43,210 nucleotides of DNA from CAYWXK01 sp964462515. Lineage in GTDB: Bacteria > Planctomycetota > Phycisphaerae > Sedimentisphaerales > Anaerobacaceae. Location of the stretch: assembly GCA_964462515.1 (NCBI GenBank), contig CAYWXK010000033.1:1-43210 (forward strand). Reading direction: 5' to 3'. The position numbers and the translations under genes are program-made. This document shows, in pieces, positions 1-7,623 of the stretch. The stretch's first letter is position 1. Each line of letters opens with the position of its first letter. The notes under the pieces are model-generated. The model ran no database searches and was not told where the DNA came from. It saw nothing but the letters and a program-made list of their open reading frames with translations.

Positions 1-190
1 GTTCATCTGGCACTTCTATAATGTTCACTTTAACCCCTCCCGCTTTCCTGGAACGTTGCTGTGGTGGCATGGAAAGATATCTCGCGAAGAGATGATGCGC
101 GACCACGTACTGGAATACTACAAGAGGGTGCTGGCCCAGACGAAGTCTAAAGACAAAAAAGCGGAGCCACAGAAGGGAACCACCGTGTGA
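1..190 (+). CDS. C-terminal fragment of a probable b-type cytochrome membrane subunit
   Basis: Open from the left window edge to TGA at 188-190, leaving 62 C-terminal residues. The fragment begins FIWHFYNVHFNP and continues with FPGTLLWWHGKISREEM, then a Lys-rich tail. The H-F-Y-N-V-H string followed by a short tail after the last membrane helix resembles the end of cytochrome b/b6-type subunits of respiratory complexes (formate dehydrogenase gamma or Ni/Fe-hydrogenase cytochrome b). That is pattern recognition from a short piece. No heme-ligand helices are visible in the window, so the role is uncertain. A 12-codon reading frame overlaps the stop as TGATG (ATG at 190) but ends at 228 and looks meaningless. 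Confidence 0.5.
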   Translation, partial: FIWHFYNVHFNPSRFPGTLLWWHGKISREEMMRDHVLEYYKRVLAQTKSKDKKAEPQKGTTV

Positions 191-281
191 TGAGCATTGA
201 CGAAATGCCTTCGTCGCGATGGGCGTAAAAGCTGATCCGCAAGACCGTAAGAAGTTTGTCAGACTGTGAAAGGGCAGAAAA

Positions 282-1394
282 ATGCCGGCAAAGAAAGTGA
301 AGGTGGCTGTGGTCGGGCTTGGCTTTGGCGCCGAGTTCATTCCTATTTATCAAAGACATCCCAACGCCGAATGTTATGCTATCTGCCAGAGGACCAAAAA
401 ACACCTAAACCAGATAGGCGAGCAGTTTGGCATTAAAAGACGCTTTACCAGATTCGAGGACCTGCTGGCTATTGATGAGATTGACGCTATTCACGTTGTT
501 TCGCCGATAGCCGACCATGCCTGGATGACGTTGGCTTCTCTGAAGGCCGGCAAGCATACCGCCTGCACTGTCCCGATGGCTGCCACCAAAAAAGACTGCC
601 TCGATATTGCCGGGGCAAGGAAAAAAGCAGACAGGGTGTATATGATGATGGAGACAGCCGTCTATACACGGGAATTTCTTTATGCAAAGGAGCTTGTTGA
701 ATCGGGTAAGCTGGGTTCGATTCAGTTTTTGAGGGGTTCGCATCAGCAGAATATGAGCTTGCCCGGCTGGCCGGATTACTGGTATGGCTTCCCACCTATG
801 CACTATGCCACCCACGCGGTCAGCCCCTTGCTTTGCCTGGCAAAAAAAAGAGCCGAGTCGGTCGTCTGTCATGGCTCTGGTCGAATCCGTAAAGAATACG
901 CTAAGCGGTATGGTTCGCCCTGTGCAATCGAAACTGCCCTTGTGAAACTAAAGGATTCGAATCTTGCCTGCGAAGTTACAAGGTCGCTTTTTGATACAAT
1001 CCGCCAGTATAGAGAAAGTTTCGACGTGTATGGAACGAAACTGTCGTTTGAGTGGGAGCAGATTGCGGGTGAAGGAGTTGTGATATATTCCGGCTACGAA
1101 GATGCCAGGAGAATAGAGGTTCCCGATTACGGGCGCTTGCTGCCCAGGCCGATAGCTCCCTTCACGGGGCGAGGCGTTTATGACGAAGAGCACGAGCATA
1201 CCTCCTTCATTCAAGGCAGCGGACACGGCGGCTCGCACCCCCATCTGGTTCACGAGTTTATTTCGGCGATTGTCGAACACAGGCCGTCTGCGGTCGATGC
1301 TAAACAAGCGGCGAATTGGACAATGACAGGCATCTGCGCCCACGAATCGGCGATGAAGGGCGGTAAGAGAATCCAGATTCCGCAGGTTGATTAG
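282..1394 (+). CDS. Gfo/Idh/MocA family oxidoreductase
   Basis: 370 residues, the usual length for NAD(P)-dependent sugar or polyol oxidoreductases of this family. The N-terminal Rossmann fold is clear: VAVVGLGFGAEF with the GxGxxx loop at residues 12-16, then a beta strand and a conserved hydrophobic stretch (IDAIHVVSPIADH) near residues 68-80. The position that normally reads CEKP (catalytic-loop lysine) reads TACTVPMA near residue 97, so the usual Glu-Lys pair is missing. A GGSHPHLVHEF segment near residue 320 fits the C-terminal substrate domain. ATG at 282 is preceded by AAAGGG. It is 91 bases after the cytochrome-like gene and may share its transcript. The substrate cannot be told from sequence. 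Confidence 0.82.
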   Translation: MPAKKVKVAVVGLGFGAEFIPIYQRHPNAECYAICQRTKKHLNQIGEQFGIKRRFTRFEDLLAIDEIDAIHVVSPIADHAWMTLASLKAGKHTACTVPMAATKKDCLDIAGARKKADRVYMMMETAVYTREFLYAKELVESGKLGSIQFLRGSHQQNMSLPGWPDYWYGFPPMHYATHAVSPLLCLAKKRAESVVCHGSGRIRKEYAKRYGSPCAIETALVKLKDSNLACEVTRSLFDTIRQYRESFDVYGTKLSFEWEQIAGEGVVIYSGYEDARRIEVPDYGRLLPRPIAPFTGRGVYDEEHEHTSFIQGSGHGGSHPHLVHEFISAIVEHRPSAVDAKQAANWTMTGICAHESAMKGGKRIQIPQVD

Positions 1395-1418
1395 TTTTGA
1401 GCAGTTGCGGGGTCTTTT

Positions 1419-1493
1419 TAGCCACGAAGGCACCAAGACACTAATATTATTGTGATATATTCATTTTTATTTTGTGCCTTTGTGTCTTTGAGG
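1419..1493 (+). repeat. dispersed palindromic repeat, copy A (GCCACGAAG family)
   Basis: Left arm GCCACGAAGGCACCAAGACA (1421-1440) and right arm GTGCCTTTGTGTCTTTGAGG (1474-1493) form an imperfect inverted repeat around an A/T-rich centre. Closely related copies lie at 23610-23705 and 23793-23866, and a single-arm copy at 39665-39717. All lie in or beside intergenic DNA. It probably acts as a REP-like or MITE-like element. Which RNA structure or protein it serves is not known from this window. Confidence 0.7.
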
Positions 1494-1499
1494 CCAAGT

Positions 1500-1528
1500 T
1501 TGGCAAAGTAATAGCCAGATGTTATAGT
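1500..1528 (+). promoter_or_regulatory. sigma-70-type promoter of the NCS1 permease gene
   Basis: TTGGCA (1500-1505), a 17-base spacer and TATAGT (1523-1528) precede the permease start by about 70 bases. It begins just after repeat copy A. Confidence 0.55.
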
Positions 1529-1597
1529 TATATTCGTAAATACCCGGTAAGTCGCCGGGGAGTATGTATTAGTGTATTTTAGTTAGGAGAACGGATT

Positions 1598-2983
1598 ATG
1601 AGTAATGGATTGTTGCCAAGTTATTTAAGTATGGCCAAGCCAAACCCGCCTACGAACCGTGCACCCTGGTATAAAAACACGGCACAGACGTACGCCGGCA
1701 TTTTTCTGTGGTTTGTGTTCTGGAGCCAGGTTGCCAGCGGGGGGACAAACGGACCAGGCGGGGTGCTCTCAAAAGGCCTCGGAGTCGCATTCCTTGGTTT
1801 GATTGTCTCTGCCTTATTGTGTCACTTTCTTTTCTACTATGTGCCTGGCCTATTGGGTATGAAGACGGGCTTGCCGCTTTATGTTGTTGGGAGCTCCACG
1901 TACGGAACACAGGGCGGCTTTCTGATGCCCGGGTTTTTAATGGGTATCCTGCAATTCGGGTGGCTCGGTGTGAACGCTTATTTTGCCTCGCTCGCATTAG
2001 CGCCGCTGTTTGGCGGCAACCCAGCGGCACAAAAGGTAATTGCGATTATCTGGGCGGTCCTTGCTGCCTTTGTCGGACTCAAAGGGATTCAGTATGTCGC
2101 AAAGGTCGCAACTTTTCTGCCCTTAATCCCGGTGGTCATTCTTGTCGTAATGACAGCTAAAACGTTGGGCGGAATAGGCAGCTTTGACCCGGATAAACTC
2201 GTCGCCGCCGGCACTTTGACTGGAGCAGGTCAAGGCGCTGCCCTGGGTGCGTGGGGTGTGCTGGCTCTTTGTATAACTTATGTCGTTGGATTCTTTGCAA
2301 CCGCAGGTGCTGCGGGCGTGGACTTTGGAATGAACAATAGAGACGAGAAGGATGTGCAAATGGGAGGCCTGGTCGGCATTGCTCTGGCGATTATTGTGGC
2401 AGGAGGCGCTTCCTTGTTGATTGCGGCAGGTGCATTCGGAGCAGGCGGCAAGTATGGACTCAACACTGCTGACCCTGGTTTTATGAGCACAGTTATGGGT
2501 TCGCAAGGCGCAGGAAAAGCTATGGGACTGCTGCTTGCGCTTGCTGCGTTTCCTCCGGCATGCTTTTCATCCTTCATCGCCGCCAACAGCTTCAAAACGA
2601 CACTGCCTAAAGTCAACCCGTTTGTCTCTGTTGGAATTGGTACTGCTGTCAGTGTCGTCCTTGCGGTAACCGGATGGGCCGGTGACGCAGGGCGTGTATT
2701 CACAGTCATTGGTGCATCCTTTGGACCCATCTGCGGTGCAATGATGGTGGATTACTTCCTGTCGGGCAAGAAATGGGCTGGCCCACGGGCAGGATTTAAT
2801 CTTGCTGGCTGGATTTCCTGGGCGGCTGGGTTTATCGTCGGAATAGCTCCGCTGCTCAAACTGGCTAACGTGCCGGCTGCTCCTCTGGTTGCGTTTATTG
2901 TCGGTGCAGTGCTGTACTATGTTCTTGCAAAAGCCGGCCTGCAACCGCCCGTTGTTCAGATGACATCGACCAAAAGCGCATAG
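1598..2983 (+). CDS. NCS1 family permease (cytosine/purine/allantoin type)
   Basis: 461 residues, almost entirely hydrophobic with about 12 predicted membrane spans, which matches nucleobase:cation symporter-1 transporters. The N-terminal APWYKNTAQTYAGIFLWFVF segment is typical of family helix 1, and GLPLYVVGSSTYGTQGG and GILQFGWLGVNAYF resemble helices 2-3 of CodB-like permeases. Near the C terminus GPICGAMMVDYFL matches the P.xG.m..DY motif of the family. It would import a nucleobase or related ring compound with a cation, but the substrate is not readable. ATG at 1598 follows AGGAGA (1585-1590). It has its own promoter and a strong terminator at 3096-3131, so it is probably monocistronic. 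Confidence 0.8.
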   Translation: MSNGLLPSYLSMAKPNPPTNRAPWYKNTAQTYAGIFLWFVFWSQVASGGTNGPGGVLSKGLGVAFLGLIVSALLCHFLFYYVPGLLGMKTGLPLYVVGSSTYGTQGGFLMPGFLMGILQFGWLGVNAYFASLALAPLFGGNPAAQKVIAIIWAVLAAFVGLKGIQYVAKVATFLPLIPVVILVVMTAKTLGGIGSFDPDKLVAAGTLTGAGQGAALGAWGVLALCITYVVGFFATAGAAGVDFGMNNRDEKDVQMGGLVGIALAIIVAGGASLLIAAGAFGAGGKYGLNTADPGFMSTVMGSQGAGKAMGLLLALAAFPPACFSSFIAANSFKTTLPKVNPFVSVGIGTAVSVVLAVTGWAGDAGRVFTVIGASFGPICGAMMVDYFLSGKKWAGPRAGFNLAGWISWAAGFIVGIAPLLKLANVPAAPLVAFIVGAVLYYVLAKAGLQPPVVQMTSTKSA

Positions 2984-3043
2984 AGAAACTGAGTGGCACA
3001 GCCATCCCTTCGACTATGCTCAGGACAGGCTTGGCCGTGTCTT

Positions 3044-3068
3044 CACGGGCTTGAAGCCCGTGCTACGG
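3044..3068 (+). repeat. palindromic repeat CACGGGCTTGAAGCCCGTG
   Basis: The inverted repeat CACGGGCTTGAAGCCCGTG (3044-3062) is followed by CTACGG. The same unit with one loop change recurs at 23931-23949 followed by ATACGG, inside a coding region. Just upstream, CCCTTCGACTATGCTCAGGA (3007-3026) resembles another widespread bacterial repeat type, so 3006-3068 is a small repeat cluster. Confidence 0.65.
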
Positions 3069-3095
3069 GAAGGATCGGCAAATCGTCTTATCCAG

Positions 3096-3131
3096 GCAGG
3101 GATTCGGCAAATGCTGAATCCCTGCTTTTTT
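3096..3131 (+). terminator. rho-independent terminator of the permease gene
   Basis: GCAGGGATTCGGCA and TGCTGAATCCCTGC form a 14-base stem with one G-T pair and a two-base AA loop. Six T residues (3126-3131) follow. This is a textbook intrinsic terminator, 113 bases after the permease stop. Confidence 0.88.
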
Positions 3132-3164
3132 AGACGGCTTGTTGAAAATAACGTTGCAGGTCTA

Positions 3165-3193
3165 TTGACAATTTTTTGCAAATAAGCTATGAT
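3165..3193 (+). promoter_or_regulatory. sigma-70-type promoter of the lipoprotein-Agl23-apbE unit
   Basis: Perfect TTGACA (3165-3170), a 17-base spacer and TATGAT (3188-3193). It lies about 70 bases before the lipoprotein start and directly after the preceding terminator. Confidence 0.75.
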
Positions 3194-3266
3194 TGTTAGA
3201 CCTATTGAGTTTGTTACGCGATAACGTCCTTAAAACTAAAAACTTATGGCTTTTTGAGGTTAAAAA

Positions 3267-4097
3267 ATGGTAAGAAATAACGTTAGTTCAATTATTAAGA
3301 TTTGTGTCCTTGTCCTCTTTGCAATTTCTTTATTAGTTTTGCCTTCCTGCAAGAAATCTACTCCACAGACGCCGCCGAAAGATACTGGCAAACAAACACC
3401 CGATGTCAATGAAGCGGCAAAGACTCCTGTTCAGACTCCATCTGCACAAACCCCTGTCACACCGAAGACCACTGATGCCAATAATCCGCCTCCTCCGGCA
3501 GGATGGGTCCCGATAGAATTCAAGCTGCCAAAGCCGATGTTTGTCGGGACGCCGCAGGACACAAAAGTGCCCAATCTCGAAAAGCCGACAGGTAAGCCAC
3601 GTCCGCCGTTTTATGCGCCGGCTGGCACAAAGAATGTCGCCTCCGGAAAGCCGGTATCAAGCAGCGATGAAGAGCCAATCATCGGCGAAATCAAAATGAT
3701 TACCGATGGCGACAAGGAAGCAGCCGACGGCAGCTACGTCGAGCTGGGGCCGATGCAGCAGCACGTTACCATCGACCTCGAAGAAATCTATGAAATATAC
3801 GCCATCATGATTTGGCATTATCATAAGCAGGCCCGTGTTTATTATGACGTGGTGGTTCAGGTTGCCGACGACGCCGATTTTATCACCAATGTTAAAACGC
3901 TGTTCAACAACGACATTAACAACTCCGCCGGTTTGGGCGTCGGCAAAAATATGCACTATACTGAGACCAACGAAGGCAGACTAATCGACGCCAAAGGAAT
4001 CCGTGCCCGCTATGTCCGCCTTTACAGCAACGGCAGCAACAGCAATGACCTGAATCACTATATCGAAGTGGAAGTTTATGGCAAGCAGGTTCAATGA
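3267..4097 (+). CDS. discoidin (F5/8 type C)-like domain lipoprotein
   Basis: 276 residues. The N terminus is a lipoprotein signal: basic start, hydrophobic core and lipobox LPSC with the acylated Cys at residue 28. Residues 29-80 are a Pro/Thr/Lys-rich linker. From about residue 120, ASGKPVSSSDEEP followed by ITDGDKEAADGSYVELG and VTIDLEEIYEIYAIMIWHYH matches the galactose-binding (discoidin-like) jelly-roll pattern, ending with ARYVRLYSNGSN and IEVEVYGK. These folds usually bind carbohydrate or cell-surface ligands. The protein should sit on a membrane facing outward. Its stop overlaps the next start as ATGA (4094-4097), so translation is probably coupled to the GT-C-type protein. Confidence 0.75.
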   Translation: MVRNNVSSIIKICVLVLFAISLLVLPSCKKSTPQTPPKDTGKQTPDVNEAAKTPVQTPSAQTPVTPKTTDANNPPPPAGWVPIEFKLPKPMFVGTPQDTKVPNLEKPTGKPRPPFYAPAGTKNVASGKPVSSSDEEPIIGEIKMITDGDKEAADGSYVELGPMQQHVTIDLEEIYEIYAIMIWHYHKQARVYYDVVVQVADDADFITNVKTLFNNDINNSAGLGVGKNMHYTETNEGRLIDAKGIRARYVRLYSNGSNSNDLNHYIEVEVYGKQVQ

Positions 4098-5755
4098 AAC
4101 CGCAAGGTTTAACCCTGTCTGCGAACAAATCAAAAAGATATTTTTTGCTCATTCTGGCTGCCGCAGTTGTTGCGCTCATTCTGCGCCTGCCGCTTTTGCA
4201 ACTGCGCCCAATGCACGGTGACGAAGCAGTCCACGCCTACAAGCTCGGCGACCTGCTTGAAGGACACAGTTACACTTATGACCCCAATGAATATCACGGT
4301 CCGACACTTAATTATCTAACTTTAATCCCCGCCCGGCTTGGCTGTGCAAAAAACCCCCGAATGTTTCTGTCGGGGGTGAACGAGCTCACCTTACGCATCG
4401 TGCCTGTCTTTTTTGGCGTCCTGCTTATCGTTATGCTTTTACTGATAGCCGATGCTTTAGGAACAACTGCTGTCTTTTTTGCAGCCATCTTAATTGCTAT
4501 CTCACCTGCGATGGTTTTCTACAGCCGATACTACATCCAGGAGATGCTCCTTGTCTGCTTTACTTTTGGCGCAATTGCCTGTGGCTACCGTTATACCCGC
4601 AGCAAAAACGTCATCTGGATTTTGCTGACAGGCCTGTTTTTGGGGCTGATGCACGCTACGAAAGAAACCTGCATCATCGCTTATGGCTCTATGGCGCTGG
4701 CACTTTTCCTTATACGTTTTTTATTTCGCAGGCAGGATGGCTCTGTTTCAACTGTTGCCAGACCAATAAAGCTCACTCATCTTGTTACAACTATCGTAGT
4801 CGCCTTTCTTGTTTCGGCGCTATTTCACTCATCATTCCTGACTAACCCCCGTGGGATTGTGGATTCCTTTCTAACTTACACAGCTTATTTTAACCGTGCC
4901 TCCAGCAACGCCATCCATATCCACCCCTGGTATTACTATCTCAAAATGCTCATATATTCCAAATACGGCGACGGCCCTATCTGGACAGAAGCTATTATCA
5001 TCGTTCTGGCTGTCATTGGTTTTATTTGCGCGATGGCTCCAAGAGCTTCCCGCCTCGGCGACCGCCGCTTTCTTATATTTATTGCTTTCTATACGCTCAT
5101 TATGACCGCAGTATATTCTGCCGTCCCCTATAAAACCCCCTGGTGTCTGCTGGGTTTTCTGCACGGTATGATTTTACTGGCTGGTGTTGGAGCCGCGGCA
5201 CTAATAAAGCTTGCGCCGGACCTTTTCACTCGTGTTCTTATCAGCGTGCTTTTATTTGCCGGTATAGTAAATCTTGCCTTCCAGGCGTATCTGGCTAATT
5301 ACAAATTCTACGCCGACTATCGTAACCCCTACGTTTACGCCCACCCGACTACCGATGTCTTTGCCATCACCGAGAGAGTGGAGGCGATAGCACGGTTTCA
5401 CGAAGATGGCCATAAGATGAATATCCAGGTCATCTGTCCCCAGCACGACTATTGGCCCTTACCCTGGTATCTGCGTTTCTTTTCCAAAGTTCACTGGTGC
5501 GATAATGTAGCTGACGATGTAATTTCTGCGCCTTTAATTATCGCATCCCCGAAGTTCGAGCAGGAGCTTCTGGCAAAACTCTATCAATTGCCCCCGCCGG
5601 GCGAAAAAAATTTATATGTGCCGCTCTTTGATACGTATATGGAATTGCGGCCTCAAATTGAATTGCGAGGCTATATCACCAAAGACCTCTGGGACAGATT
5701 CAAGCAGAACACAAGCGTGCAATCTTTTTCCGGCTCGGGAGTAAAAAATGACTGA
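4094..5755 (+). CDS. Agl23-like (TIGR03663) GT-C fold membrane protein
   Basis: 553 residues with roughly ten or more hydrophobic helices. The first extracytoplasmic loop carries LRPMHGDEAVHAYKLGDLLE and then YDPNEYHGPTLNYLT. The acidic D-E pair in that loop is the hallmark of GT-C glycosyltransferases using lipid-linked sugars, and these strings match the family called flippase activity-associated protein Agl23. FYSRYYIQEMLLVCF near residue 140 is also typical. The C-terminal 130 residues are soluble. It probably moves sugars onto lipids or proteins outside the membrane, but the acceptor is unknown. It overlaps the lipoprotein by 4 bases and apbE by 8 bases, indicating one operon. Confidence 0.75.
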   Translation: MKPQGLTLSANKSKRYFLLILAAAVVALILRLPLLQLRPMHGDEAVHAYKLGDLLEGHSYTYDPNEYHGPTLNYLTLIPARLGCAKNPRMFLSGVNELTLRIVPVFFGVLLIVMLLLIADALGTTAVFFAAILIAISPAMVFYSRYYIQEMLLVCFTFGAIACGYRYTRSKNVIWILLTGLFLGLMHATKETCIIAYGSMALALFLIRFLFRRQDGSVSTVARPIKLTHLVTTIVVAFLVSALFHSSFLTNPRGIVDSFLTYTAYFNRASSNAIHIHPWYYYLKMLIYSKYGDGPIWTEAIIIVLAVIGFICAMAPRASRLGDRRFLIFIAFYTLIMTAVYSAVPYKTPWCLLGFLHGMILLAGVGAAALIKLAPDLFTRVLISVLLFAGIVNLAFQAYLANYKFYADYRNPYVYAHPTTDVFAITERVEAIARFHEDGHKMNIQVICPQHDYWPLPWYLRFFSKVHWCDNVADDVISAPLIIASPKFEQELLAKLYQLPPPGEKNLYVPLFDTYMELRPQIELRGYITKDLWDRFKQNTSVQSFSGSGVKND

Positions 5756-6752
5756 CCGGCAGCCAGAACCTTTTCTCCGTAAGGAGTCCATAGGACTTTG
5801 CAGCGGTAATTTGCAGTCAATCCCCAATCTGCGGCGTTTTTCTCATCAGGCTATGGCGGCCATCTTTGAGGTCATTATAGTGCACGAGGATGCCCATTAC
5901 GCCCAGCAGGTTGCTCACGCCGCCTTTGATGAGCTTGACCGGCTTGAATCTGAGCTTAGCCGCTTCATCGAAAATAGCGACATCTGCCGGATTAACAATC
6001 TTCCCGCCAATCGGCCGCTGCGCCTGGGCCTGCCCACTTTTGAATGTTTGCAGATAGCGAACCACATTTATGCCGAAACCAACGGCGCTTTCAATGTCAC
6101 TATCGGCTCGCTGCTGGCCTGTTGGCGAAATAAAAACGGAACACCGCTTACACCTTCGCAAGACCAGTTGGATCTCGCCCGCAAGCGAACTGGAATGCAC
6201 CTTTTGAAACTGGACGAGGCTGAACACACCATTCAGTTGCTGGCCAGCCCCATCCAAATCGACCTCGGCGGTATCGGCAAAGGCTATGCAGTTGACAAAA
6301 TGGCAGAACTGCTGCGCGAGTGGGGCATCAACACCGCTCTAATTAACGGCGGACATAGCTCCATCCTCGCACTCGATGCGCCCTCCGGCACAAAAGGCTG
6401 GCCCCTCATATTAAGTAATCCTGCTGACCGCAAACAAACTTTAGCCCGCCTTCATTTTCAGCACAAATCGTTGAGTGCCTCGGGCCTGAAAAAAGGCCGG
6501 CACATTATCGATCCTCGAACTGCCCAGCCGGTCAAAGAAAAAAAAGCCGCCTGGGCCTCCGCTCTGGATGCTGCAACTTCTGACGCCCTTTCAACCGCCT
6601 TTATGGTTATGTCGCCCGGTGAAATCAAAAAATTCTGCTCCTGCCATCCAGATACCATCGCTATGGCCATACTACAGGATGGAGACAAGGACATACAGAA
6701 AGATAAAATTCTGCTCTTTGGCCCCTGGAAAAAGGATGAGCTTCTGATATAA
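5748..6752 (+). CDS. apbE: FAD:protein FMN transferase (ApbE family)
   Basis: 334 residues, normal for ApbE, which attaches FMN from FAD to Thr/Ser of flavoproteins in a Mg-dependent reaction. Family marks in order: FSHQAMAAIFEV near residue 30; the nucleotide loop IDLGGIGKGYAVD near 174; INGGHSSILA near 200; SASGLKKGRHIIDPRTAQPV near 243-262; and the metal-binding DAATSDALSTAFMVM near 275. No signal peptide or lipobox is evident, unlike many ApbE proteins, so it may act in the cytoplasm or start elsewhere. It overlaps the Agl23-like gene by 8 bases. A flavinylated partner is not visible here. The preceding lipoprotein has a discoidin-like, not an FMN-bind, domain. Confidence 0.88.
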   Translation: MTDRQPEPFLRKESIGLCSGNLQSIPNLRRFSHQAMAAIFEVIIVHEDAHYAQQVAHAAFDELDRLESELSRFIENSDICRINNLPANRPLRLGLPTFECLQIANHIYAETNGAFNVTIGSLLACWRNKNGTPLTPSQDQLDLARKRTGMHLLKLDEAEHTIQLLASPIQIDLGGIGKGYAVDKMAELLREWGINTALINGGHSSILALDAPSGTKGWPLILSNPADRKQTLARLHFQHKSLSASGLKKGRHIIDPRTAQPVKEKKAAWASALDAATSDALSTAFMVMSPGEIKKFCSCHPDTIAMAILQDGDKDIQKDKILLFGPWKKDELLI

Positions 6753-6787
6753 AGTATTGCCTTCCAAAGATTATCAACAGGCGATTT

Positions 6788-7567
6788 TTATTTATTTGAC
6801 AGGGCCTGTTTAATAGCTCTCAGTTCGGAAAGGACCTGCCGGAAGCTGCGGCTCGGCGACAGCCGACTATCACGGTCGCAGCTCCATCTGATAGGAAATT
6901 CTTTTATGCGGTAACCTGCTCTTTGAGCTCGCATTATGATTTCTATATCGAACGCAAATCCATCGGTAACACTTTCACAATACAGACGCCTCGCCACATC
7001 ACCACGGTATATCTTAAACCCGCATTGTGTGTCGGTAAATTCAGCGGGTATTTTCATCGCATAAACCACATACCAGTGAAAAAACCGGGAGCAAATCCGC
7101 CGATACAGGCTCTGCGGCCTTCCAATATGACAGCCTTGCATCTTTCTTGACCCGTGGGCTATGTCACATTGCCTGTTTTTCAAAAGTTCCAACCCAGGCA
7201 GGATATCTTCGTATGGCACACAATTGCCGCTGTCGGCAAACATCACATATTTACCCTTCGACTCCATTACTCCGGTGCGGACAGCGTGACCTTTACCTCG
7301 ATGAGGCTGGTAACGGATGACCTTTCGTGTTACCTGCGGCGGAATTTTAACGCCTTCTGCGATAAAAGAAGTCTTGTCCTTGCTGCCGTCATCGATGACT
7401 ATTATCTCTCCCACAATGGCCTTATCTGCCAGGAAAGCCGCAGCCGTTTCAACATCCCGCGCAATCTTCGAACTTTCTTCAAACGCCGGTATAACAATTG
7501 ATAAATCCATTCTTCGATTATATCGCGTTGTGACTATTCTTCCAGAATCATCTTTGAAATTTTGCAC
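6788..7567 (-). CDS. family 2 glycosyltransferase (dolichyl-phosphate glucosyl/mannosyltransferase-like)
   Basis: 259 residues. The GT-A fold begins MDLSIVIPAFEESSKI, with the nucleotide-sugar motif IIVIDDGSKDKT, then HRGKGHAVRTGVMESKGKYV and the metal-site region FADSGN, where the usual DADG/D.D reads DSG. GSRKM and TDTQCGFKIYRGDVARRL follow, as in ALG5/DPM1-like enzymes that load a sugar onto a polyprenyl phosphate. No membrane segment follows the catalytic domain. A GTG start at 7567 is chosen because GGGAGG lies six bases upstream; the inner ATG at 7510 has no such site. It runs convergent to apbE with only 35 bases between. It could supply a lipid-linked sugar to the Agl23-like protein, which is inference. 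Confidence 0.82.
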   Translation of the reverse strand: MQNFKDDSGRIVTTRYNRRMDLSIVIPAFEESSKIARDVETAAAFLADKAIVGEIIVIDDGSKDKTSFIAEGVKIPPQVTRKVIRYQPHRGKGHAVRTGVMESKGKYVMFADSGNCVPYEDILPGLELLKNRQCDIAHGSRKMQGCHIGRPQSLYRRICSRFFHWYVVYAMKIPAEFTDTQCGFKIYRGDVARRLYCESVTDGFAFDIEIIMRAQRAGYRIKEFPIRWSCDRDSRLSPSRSFRQVLSELRAIKQALSNK

Positions 7568-7623
7568 ATAAGACCTCCCGCTTACCCCGATGGAGCATAA
7601 TATTGGCCGTTAAAATGCGCTCG

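Noticed and set aside
190..228. 12-codon frame overlapping the first stop as TGATG
   Set aside because: Too short and without resemblance; the following bases look like ordinary spacer.
4094..5755. Oligosaccharyl transferase (STT3/PglB) as the identity
   Set aside because: The WWDxG motif is absent; the HGDEAVH and EYHGPTLNYLT strings fit the Agl23 type better.
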